A model generated the notes under the pieces. The model ran no database searches and was not told the DNA's origin. It saw only the letters and a list, made by a program, of their open reading frames with translations. Source: Phoronis australis (taxonomy: Eukaryota; Phoronida; Phoronidae). Taken from it: 37,300 bases of DNA. Below, piece by piece: positions 1 to 9,100 of the stretch. The stretch is taken from NCBI GenBank assembly GCA_002633005.1, contig NMRA01000433.1:68809-106108 (forward strand). The letters are read 5' to 3'. Position 1 is the first letter of the stretch. Every line of letters begins with the position of its first letter. Position numbers and translations under genes: made by a program.

Positions 1-1280
1 TGGTTGTGGATTTTGACACTCAGTTGGGAGTTATGACGAATAAGAACTTCACTGCAAGAATAACTGAGATTAAGCTTTTATTGAAAAGTTGGAGTCGACG
101 AAATTTAACGCCGTTTGGTAGAGTAACAGTAATTAAAACATTGGCTATTTCTAATTTTTTTTTTTTTTTCAAGTTTACCAAATCCACCAGTAAAAGTCTT
201 GGATGAATTGAATACGACAATTTTTAGATTTGTGTGGCTGTCTCGTCATAATAAAATTCAACGAACCATGGCCAGTTTAGGACTTCATCAAGGGGGACTT
301 CAAAAGATAAATATGGATACTTTCAGCAAAGCTTTAAAACTCGCTATAGACCGTAGATATCTTGAAAGCCTTGTGTCTAAACGTCGTGAATTACTGTACT
401 CACTCTACCCGTTCTTAAAGAACTTTGCTTCATTTGGAGATGACTTTAGTAAGTCGAAGTTAGCTCTAATTGGTCATTCCTACTGGTGCGAAGTATTTGG
501 AAGTATGGCTTCTTTCCACAAGAAAGTAGTAATTGTTGCAAGTACTGTAAGGAGGATTTTTTGAATCACCCTTTGTGGTTTAATAGTAACTTGGCCATCG
601 GAAGCACAAGTGCTTTTTATAAGCCTTGGTTTGTAAAAGGCTTAAGATTTATTAGAGATATGTATACCTCGAACGCTGACTTCGTTCGTTTGAACCATAT
701 GAAAAATAAGTTCAATGTAAAAACCAACTTTGTAGAATATAATGGTGTTGTTTCCGTTCTAAGGAGGCTTCAAAAAAGTCTATTTCAAAGTAAACTAATA
801 ATAAAAATAATAATATCTACGGTCCTTGCATGCCTTTAGCAATCACTCACTTACGGAAAGATGTGAAGGGTTGTAGACATAATTGTTCAGTGTTTAACCA
901 TCTAAGACAGAGTGTAAATGGGAAATAGAATTAGGAGATAGTTTAGATTGGAAGAAAATGTACGCATTGCCTTATGAAATTACAAAGGATACCAACATTA
1001 GATTGTTCCAATTTAGAATACTACACAGGATTATTACAACAAATACCTTTTTAATCCAAATCCGTGTTCGGGTTTCTAATTTATGTTCCTTTTGTAATAA
1101 AGCTCCAGAGACGCTGTCACACTTTTTTGGGAATGTCGCATTGTACAAGATTTCCGGAAGGAATTCGGACAGCCAATGCAAAAGTGTCGCATTCAGCTTC
1201 CCAACAGTCTCTCTTAACATCGAGTTATTCTTGGACTTTACGAGACGTATGATTTTCTTTTTAACATTTTGCTTCTAATA
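1..1280 (+). mobile_element. Non-LTR retrotransposon (LINE), 3' part of ORF2, degenerate and cut by the window edge
   Basis: Four consecutive plus-strand frames (about 6-165, 199-564, 486-839, 958-1278) carry pieces of one protein resembling the region after the reverse transcriptase catalytic core of LINE ORF2. The piece at about nt 80-145 has the pattern LLKSWSRRNLTPFGRV followed by IKTLAISN, typical of the RT thumb segment. The next frame has FRFVW and LHQGGLQKINM, typical of the following conserved block. Around nt 1084-1137 there is a Cys-x2-Cys-x7-His-x4-Cys zinc-knuckle pattern, the usual C-terminal motif of such ORF2 proteins; its last Cys is reached only by changing frame in a T run. 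A poly-T run near 157-170 also breaks the frame. The RT active site and endonuclease would lie left of the window. With several frameshifts this is a dead copy. The clade cannot be fixed here; an L1/Tx1-like or CR1-like element is possible. Confidence 0.8.
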
Positions 1281-2340
1281 GCGAAAAAGTAAATTTACAA
1301 GGAAAGATGTAACAAAAATATACCTAATTTTCACGTTTATTACATATATTTATGAGTACTATAATGCTGGAAAATTAATTTCATACAAAAATTTTGTATA
1401 TGACAGCTTCTCTGCGAAATGGGAAAATTTCGTTGTTCACGTTAACTGCATATAGAAGTTATTTACTTTAAGCGAGATACGAGAATGGTCTTTCCTGAGG
1501 TGTGCATACGTGAATGAATGGATGTACTAATTTGTTTGTTTGTTTTTGTACTGTTTTATAAATGATAATAAATTCTTTAAACAGTATATATCTGTCCGTT
1601 TTCTTAAAGGAAATTTGAAAATTTCCTTCACGAAGAACCATAACGGTTCTCACGTGATTTTAGCTCAAGTGTTCGGGGCAATAGGCCCAATCATGAAGCC
1701 TGTGCACGTCTGATGCACCGCAAATGAAATTAGGTCACCTAAACTCTTTTTCATCAAATCAGGGTAACTCTGTTTCGATCGAGCCATGGCCAGCATGTGG
1801 TTGGCGTGACCAGACTCGAAATAATCTTCATTTCTGACTTCCAACGGTTTGGCATTTCTGTTGTCTCTCCAACCGTTGCATGCATTCGATACGTAATCGT
1901 CCGTAGTTTTATTAGGCGTGGTCAAGGCAATACCTCGGGAATAATCCCTCACTTACATGACGAAGCAAAATAAAACGAAACATAACAACTGAATCTGTGT
2001 ATTAATGAGCGACCAAAACTCTCTCTCTCTATTCCACTCTTTTTCACAATTATGTGACCAAGACAAATAAACCACGCTTTTCATCAGTGGAAAAATGTCA
2101 TATAACGAACACAAAGCTTTTTTGCTAAAGGATTTTCTCGTTCAATTTTGCGTCTAATTTTGACACCAGGGATCAAATTAATTAGCGTGGTTAGCTTGAA
2201 ACTAAAAATAAGTACTCGTTTTAGTCACGGAAGACACGCACAGACATCATGACTGAATCAATCATAACTTCACAATCGACGTCGAATGCGGGATTGCGAT
2301 AAACTTCATATTACAGTACAGCCACTGAATTTTTAGACTT
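1281..2340. other. No confident gene; AT-rich flank of the LINE
   Basis: Probably begins with the 3' untranslated tail of the LINE; no clear poly-A or target-site duplication was recognised. It contains one 95-codon open frame on the minus strand (listed separately) and a CT-rich patch near 2019-2030. Confidence 0.5.
1665..1952 (-). CDS. Unrecognised 95-codon open frame, possible exon
   Basis: An open frame on the minus strand starting with ATG and ending in TGA. The composition is protein-like, with mixed charged and polar residues (for example NEDYFESGHANHMLAMARS) and a hydrophobic end (GDLISFAVHQTCTGFMIGP). I recognise no family. No strong acceptor with a pyrimidine tract is visible at the 5' side and no neighbour exon was identified. 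It lies downstream of the GH3 gene on the same strand but shows no link to it. It could be a terminal exon, a transposon remnant or chance. Confidence 0.2.
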   Translation of the reverse strand: MRDYSRGIALTTPNKTTDDYVSNACNGWRDNRNAKPLEVRNEDYFESGHANHMLAMARSKQSYPDLMKKSLGDLISFAVHQTCTGFMIGPIAPNT

Positions 2341-2405
2341 CGTCCGGGCTACCTCACGCCTGCCCAGACCGGAGCACAACCGGAACGCAGGCGTGACTGA
2401 AACCA

Positions 2406-2495
2406 GTCACGGTCGCCTCACGCCTACTCTCCGGGTAGTCCTCACGCTTACCTCCGGTTTAGTTCACGCTTTCCTAAGGCTTTCTTCACGCCTTC
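2406..2495. repeat. GC-rich degenerate array, 11-bp beat
   Basis: Consecutive 11-12 bp units alternate between a TCACGCnT type and a CTCCGGnT type (for example ctcacgcttac at 2441, ctccggtttag at 2452, ttcacgctttc at 2463, ttcacgccttc at 2485). The effective period is about 22 bp. Flanking 2341-2405 has the same words in both orientations (ctcacgcc, aggcgtga, accggagc). A related array lies at 3516-3660. Confidence 0.6.
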
Positions 2496-2520
2496 GAAAC
2501 CTGTGGTAACCATGGTAGGG

Positions 2521-3510
2521 CACCGGGCTAATCAATAAAATACATGTAACGTCTTGATTTCCTGTCGTTTCGGACAAGTTTCAAAGACATTATAGTACGA
2601 GTATCTTTGCAAGCAGTCATCTATCACGCTTGAGTTCTGACTAACTTTGTAATTCCACGTGTTGTTCATACAAACGTCTTCCTTCAGCTCATCTTGTGCT
2701 ACGGTTACATGTACATTTTCTATTTACAACTTAAGAGCCAGTCCCATCAACGACATACATGTACAGTAACCACGGTTAGTAAATACGAATACATGTATAC
2801 TCGACCCTGTGTCCAGAGTCGTCTTTACATGGCTGTGGACTCCTTGAAACTTGTCACAGCTGGATATAGTAAATTTGCACTAAAAATAGCCTACGCATCT
2901 TGTGAAGTATTGTGTCACTTCATAAATTTTTGCACCGCACTGACGTACAGAAAATTTCAATAGGCTGCGTTTCTGATATACCCATCCCTTAGTGCAAGCA
3001 AATGTTTTGAATAAAAAGTTCTCAATCCGTAGCGCAGTTTAATTATTTGTAGCCCCCTCCCCGCAGTACATGCGTTTCGACTGAGTTCACAGTATCCCCG
3101 TGGTACTTCTTCACTAAAACATAATAGCAGTGATCTGTTTTACTCGTCAAATGCATGGGCACGATCAGTTTTCTCCGCATGAAGCCGGAACTTGGGAACA
3201 ATGTGCTCAGAACTGACATGCTATGCTCCTTCATATCGTGAAGGCAATTGAATATTTCCGTCATGTACACGCGCGTTAAGATTCTTTATTAGTTTATATA
3301 AAAAACAAATAATTATGTATAAGTGAAAAGTAGAGTCCACAGGTCTGTTTCCTGAAGTAACTTAAGATTTGAGAAGAAAATTTTGGTCTTTTGCTGAACG
3401 TGAGGATTTCAAAAAAATAAACCTCACATGAACAAAGTCTATGAGAATACACACATCACTTCTAGTTCCTGATATAATTTTAATAAATTACTTTTTCATC
3501 TGCGATGCCT
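2521..3510. other. No gene seen between the two GC-rich arrays
   Basis: AT-rich sequence with several ACATGTA words (about 2707, 2756, 2793). Open frames here are short, and no splice-bordered or family-like reading was recognised. Confidence 0.5.
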
Positions 3511-3515
3511 GTAAA

Positions 3516-3660
3516 CTCACGCCTGGCTCTCCGCTGGCTCGCGCTTAGTTCATGCCTAACTCACGGTAAGCTCCGGGTTCAGTCGCGCTTAGGATCACGC
3601 CCGCTGTCACGGTTGATTCACGTGTCACTCTCCGGTCTGTCTCCGGTTACGGTCACGGGT
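3516..3660. repeat. Second GC-rich array with exact 11-bp units
   Basis: Eight consecutive 11-mers fit without a gap from 3516 to 3603: ctcacgcctgg, ctctccgctgg, ctcgcgcttag, ttcatgcctaa, ctcacggtaag, ctccgggttca, gtcgcgcttag, gatcacgcccg. The pattern continues less regularly to about 3660 and is followed by accggag (3667). The same two word types (TCACGCnT and CTCCGG) occur at 2406-2495, so both belong to one repeat family. It stands out from the AT-rich surroundings. Confidence 0.65.
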
Positions 3661-4968
3661 GGCTAGACCGGAGAGACACCGAAAGAGAGACTAATAATTC
3701 AATGGCTGTTCGATTCAAATCACTTCACACGTTCAGCTGGCAAGATCACGTCTAAAACAGACATTTCTTTCGAGATACTTTATTGATCTACATGTAGTTG
3801 TACCCAATTTTCTTGTGTCTGCCTCCCCGGGTATTGCCCTCCCCCCCCAACGTGAAATAACTGACGCCCATAAATGGGTGGGGACGATCAGGCACGGATG
3901 TTCAGGCGGTAGGTACGGTCTTGATATTTGGTAGCACGTGGGCCCAAGGTTTGGCGAATTCAAATTAGTTTGTGCCTCCCAATCGTGTTTACTTCTCTAC
4001 TGGCCAACCAAATGTAGCTCCTATGGTTTATTAGTAACGAGAAAATAAAAAGCGGGAAAATGTTGAGAACTTTCATACCACCTTGACATTTCGTTGAATT
4101 TTGACGTAGCTTGGCGAACTGCGGGCAATTAAAACTCGCATATCTGTCAAGCAGGAAAATCCAGAGCCAATGGCAACTGACTAGTAGGGTGCGACACTGG
4201 CGACAGGGGGATTTTGCAGTGAAATGTATTGTAGTCCGGGACCCATGTGTGTCGATGATAACTAAATTCAGAGTCACACTTGTCATATAATGTCGCCTGG
4301 GCGAAAACATTGGTCGAATGGAGAACTATGTCAGAACAGGGAAGGGGGGCAAATGGGACCATCAGGAGAGACTAATACACGCTTTTGGGGCAGCAGAGTT
4401 TGACAAAATCGAATATGTTCGTGCTTCTCAATAATTTATACCCTACTGCAGACTGGCAGAGCATTAACTCAATCGACCCAGAGCAAAATACATGGCAATG
4501 AACAAATTTAATTGAAGCGATACCCCTGTGATTATGAATATGACGTGAGCAACGGTGCTGAGAAATCCGCTGGAAACGTGAGTACTTTGGAGTCCTCGTC
4601 CAAAATGTCCCTGGATGTCAAAATACGTCTTACGGAGGTCGCAAGATATTGTTTAATTTGCGACACCCATACGACGGGCGTAGAACCTACATGTAATGTA
4701 CATGTATAGGACACTTCCATTGTTGTCCTCTGTTGCGTCTTTGTTGGACCTAACAATACAGGTGGCATGAATATCATCTCTTTGGCGCACATCAGCCCGT
4801 AACTGATTAATGCTTGTCATCATCCTTATTATGAGAAAGAAAAACAAAGGGAACAATGGATACCCCTATCTGTCGGCATGTATGCGACGTTTCTGTCCAT
4901 CCGGCAGCTGCGCGCCACGTACGGGTAATTTCCACTCTACACGTACATGAGACTTTAACAAGACAGTT
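3661..4968. other. No gene recognised
   Basis: Open frames of up to about 116 codons occur on the minus strand (3960-4310) but none resembles a family I know or has good splice borders. Palindromic ACATGT words cluster at about 4688-4706. Noncoding or unrecognised. Confidence 0.4.
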
Positions 4969-5400
4969 GTAGTAAACATCCCAAATAAGAGTAATCACAA
5001 CGAGGTTTGTAATAAAAAACAAAAATTAGCTATAATTTTTGCAAGAGCAGAGCAATTTTACTAAAAGCATCGTAATTTTATATATTTATATTTCAGGTTG
5101 TGCAGGATCATATGGATAATGTCCAAATTTGCAGCAATTTGGGAAATCATATCTCACAAGTGGCTGATGGGATTCATATGCAGTAGCAGTAAACATCCCA
5201 AATAAGAGCAACCACAACGAGGTTTGTAATAAAAACACTAATTAGCTGCAGGATCATTTTTTACTAAAACGTCATAACTTTACAAATTTATAGTGCAAGT
5301 TGTGCAAGATCATGTGGATAATGTCCAACTTTGGACTTTAGGAATTCATATCTCAGAATTGGCTGGTCGGCTTCGTATAAATTTTCAGATATTATGCAGT
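4969..5400. repeat. Diverged tandem duplication, period about 218 bp
   Basis: The segment from gtagtaaacatcccaaataa (4969) is repeated from gcagtaaacatcccaaataa (5187). Both copies continue with cacaacgaggtttgtaataa, then attagct, then gttgtgca.gatcat.tggat and aatgtccaa. The second copy is clearly mutated, so this is an old duplication, unlike the near-identical one at 6762-9561. Confidence 0.75.
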
Positions 5401-5922
5401 CCACTCTTCTCCAAAACACTGTAAGAAGTATTTTAAAGTAGTCCAATTTGGCTTGAAGAGTTGTTAAAAATAAAGCTTGTATGGTTTTTATGAAAAAAAA
5501 CTAAAACATTCATAAACTGAGAACGGAAAAGTAGAAAATTGTAACGGTGTTTTTGCGATTTCATATTGCGCATTTACATCAAACAAAATTGGTCTAATTA
5601 TTGACACAGCTGTTTTGCTACGTATCTTATATTCCGTAACCAAGGTACAGCAACGTTGACTTCAACCAGTCTGAGATAACATAAGGTTGTTCCATGTTTT
5701 CAGTAACTCAATAGACGTGTTCTAGTAAATTTTGACAGACTTGATCGATGAGATTGCATTTCATATCAGGAATCTACAATGAGATATCTTGGCTAACGCT
5801 AGTGCCAAAACGCACTGTACTTGACTTTTTCATTCCGCACACAAATGTTGTTGTATTTGACAGGCAGGCAATCCACTCAGCATATGTTTCTAAAAGTCCA
5901 GACGCTGAGCATCGTGGATTTC
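5401..5922. other. Presumed 3' flank of the GH3 gene
   Basis: This lies just downstream of the GH3 stop codon on the minus strand. No canonical AATAAA was found close to the stop on that strand, so the poly-A site could not be placed. No other coding signal was seen. Confidence 0.4.
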
Positions 5923-6147
5923 TTATTTGATAACGTTTCTCCAGAGAACGTTGAGATACTTTGGATTCCGTTGAGCACGTGGCATCTTAAATTGGCATGC
6001 GGATGCACGCTCGTTGTCTCCGAGTATGATGTCTCGCAGTGTGGAGAAGGTCCCCGCTTTGCACTGGTAAACATCCATTGGTTCCAAGGATCCTTTCGCT
6101 CTGACAATGTCATAGAGATCATGGGTTTTGCGCAGGCTGTCGTCGAA
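5923..6147 (-). CDS. GH3 gene, coding exon 5 (residues 532-605, stop)
   Basis: The acceptor is ctactatttccag, phase 0, and the exon ends in TAA. It encodes FDDSLRKTHDLYDIVRAKGS, then LEPMDVYQCKAGTFSTLRD, then a Lys/Arg-rich end (FKMPRAQRNPKYLNVLWRNV). The pattern Y-x-x-x-R-x-x-G-S-L-x-P followed by K-A-G-T-F and a late P-R is the usual C-terminus of GH3 proteins. The frame is open a little upstream of the acceptor, but that part does not fit the family. Confidence 0.92.
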   Translation of the reverse strand, partial: FDDSLRKTHDLYDIVRAKGSLEPMDVYQCKAGTFSTLRDIILGDNERASACQFKMPRAQRNPKYLNVLWRNVIK

Positions 6148-9100
6148 CTGGAAATAGTAGAGCATTTGGTTGTTTAACCAGCAACCAGCGATGCGTTAGT
6201 TCCGTGCAAACGCATATGCAGTACACGTCGCGAATATCGTACATGTATCTGCGCCAACGAGACTGCAGGGGGCGACGTACATCGTACACCACCAGTGTCC
6301 CTGCTAGGCTCTAGGCGTCGCGAGGAAATAAAATGTCACCACCTGTATACAGGATTGCCTGATGTGTCAATTGTTGATGAATTTGTATTATAGTATAAAA
6401 AACTGATGTTGAACTACATTAAAGAAAAATGGCATAAATGGTTGAACCGCTTACGCACCGTTTAACAGTAAAGGACCCTATCATAACGCACAGAGTGCAG
6501 TTTTGACAATGATCGGAAAACGAAACTACTCTTACCATGGCCTTCTGTTGCTCTGTTAACAACATTGTGTTTTCCAGGACCTCGACAAATAATTTATACC
6601 CTCTTTTATTAGGCACAACACGGTTTCCTGAAAATAAGGCAACAACAACTTCCGTCATAACTAAATCCACTGTTATCACCCATCTACATTTTCGTCTACA
6701 ACATCGTCTTCATAAACATCATCATATTCTAATCACCATCACCGTCAACATACATGCAACGACCATCATCATAACCACCACCACCATCATTATCATTATT
6801 ATGCTGGTCATCATCGTAATCGTCATTACCATTACCAACAAAATCACCATCATCATCGTCGTCGCCGTCATTATTATTATGATCATCATCGTAATCATCA
6901 ATATCATCATCGCCAAAATCACCACCATCTTCATCATCGCCGCTACTATCATTATCATCACCTTTATTCCCAACATCATCACAATCGCTCTCGTCATCAT
7001 CATCATCATCATCATCATCATAGTGCCGCTGAGACTTTGTTACAATTGCAGGTCATGTCACGTTATTAAGTGCAACCATAACAGGCGCTGCTCGGGCGGA
7101 ATACGTCAGTCAATTACGTCAACACGAGAATACATTACTCTGCATAACTTTGACGTTCTCCGATTCCAAATACTTCTGGTTAATTACGAAGAAGTAAAAC
7201 CTTCGTGTAGATTACTTCGATACAACAAGTTCCGGCGATTGCAGTAGTCGTGGATTCCTGATTCCATTATGCACACCTTGTAATTTCACTGGATATTTTC
7301 ATCTTCTTTTCATTTACATACCTGGGCACAGCAATTTATTTATTCCAATGCTCACAGAAATCTAATTGCGCATCTCTCGCGGTATTTTAACGTGGTGTTA
7401 ATACAGGTCACACCGAATGGACTGTGTTGGAAATTAATGGATTTACTAAAGTGGTGACCCGGTTTTTAAATAAGTTTAAACAATTGCAACATGATTATAA
7501 TGTTAAAAAACAACGATCACTCGCTAATTAATAATGCTTAACACAATCACAGACTGGCATAAATGTTTGTGCCAATACCGTTCAGTTATTTCATTAAGTA
7601 ACCATTCAGAACTTTGCGCGTTTTGTGAAAAGTTCACCCACCTATACATGTAATATGTGCGTGTAATCGAGTGTCCTGTTCAACAATTGGTCATTTTACC
7701 CCCCTCCCATCCCCAGGAAACGACCAGAACAAAACAACTTCGCCATTAAGTTTGTGTGCGTTACACTGACATATGTTTTCAAAAAATCGGGTTCGATCTG
7801 CCTCCAAGATACGCATCGTAGATACGTGAATGTGATGACAGTGGTTGCACAGTTCAGTGTAGACATTTAGACCAATGTTCAACTCTGTTCTAGTTTAGTA
7901 ACTGATGTAAATAGACATTTAAGCATCTCTCTAATATCTATGCTACATGTATGTAACATTCGTCAAGCCTCAAACGTTTAATCCCGTTCGAAAGCCTCTT
8001 GCAATTTCTGCCAAACTGAAGGCGTGATTAACGGTATTTGTAAACAAGTCAACGCAGATGCGACGGAAATTGTCACACACCTTCCAAACCACTGCAGTTG
8101 ATATTCTCCGTGGCCGTGAAGTCCCGGAGGGTGACTTTATCTCCCCACGCACGCACAGTCATATTGATAGCTTCCNACCATCATCATAACCACCACCACC
8201 ATCATTGTCATTATTATGCTGATCATCATCGTAATCGTAATTATCATTATCAACAAAATCACCATCATCATCGTCGTCGCCGTCATTATTATTATGATCA
8301 TCATCGTAATCATCAATATCATCATCGCCAAAATCACCATCATCTTCATCATCGCCGCTACTATCATTATCATCACCTTTATCTCCAACATCATCACAAT
8401 CGCTCTCGTCATCATCATCATCATCATCATAGTGCCGCTGAGATTTTGTTACAATTGCAAGTCATGTCACGTTATTAAGTGCAACCATAACAGGCGCTGC
8501 TCGGGCGGAATACGTCAGTCAATTACGTCAACACGAGAATACATTACTCTGCATAACTTTGACGTTCTCCGATTCCAAATACTTCTGGGTAATTACGAAG
8601 AAGTAAAACCTTCTTGTAGATTATTTCGATACAACAAGTTCCGGCGATTGCAGTAGTCGTGGATTCCTATTTCCATTATGCACACCTTGTAATTTCACTG
8701 GATATTTTCATCTTCTTTTCATTTACATACCTGGGCACAGCAATTTATTTATTCCAATTGCGCATCTCTCGCGGTATTTTAACGTGGGGTTAATACAGGT
8801 CACACCGACTGGACTGTGTTGGAAATTAATGGATTTACTAAAGTGGTAACCCTATTTTTAAATAAGTTTAAACAATTGCAACATGATTATAATGTTAAAA
8901 AACAACGATCACTCGCTAATTAATAATGCTTAATACAATCGTAGACTGGCATAAATGTTTGTGCCAATACCGTTCGGTTATTTCATTAAGTAACCATTCA
9001 GAACTTTGCGCGTTTTGTGAAAAGTTCACCCACCTATAATATGTGCGTGTAATCGAGTGTCCTGTTCAACAATTGGTCATTTTACCCCCCTCCCATCCCC

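Noticed and set aside
2341-3680. CRISPR-like array
   Set aside because: The units are about 11 bp and continuous, without conserved repeats and unique spacers; this is eukaryotic DNA.
5821-6177. 118-codon plus frame
   Set aside because: Shadow of GH3 exon 5 on the opposite strand; the minus-strand reading matches the GH3 C-terminus and has a proper acceptor.
6537-7247. 236-codon plus frame rich in Ile, Thr and Val
   Set aside because: It is a translation of the CAT/ATC microsatellite and overlaps GH3 exon 4 on the other strand.
6722-8430. Poly-Met and poly-His open frames
   Set aside because: Microsatellite translations, present in both copies of the duplicated segment; not genes.
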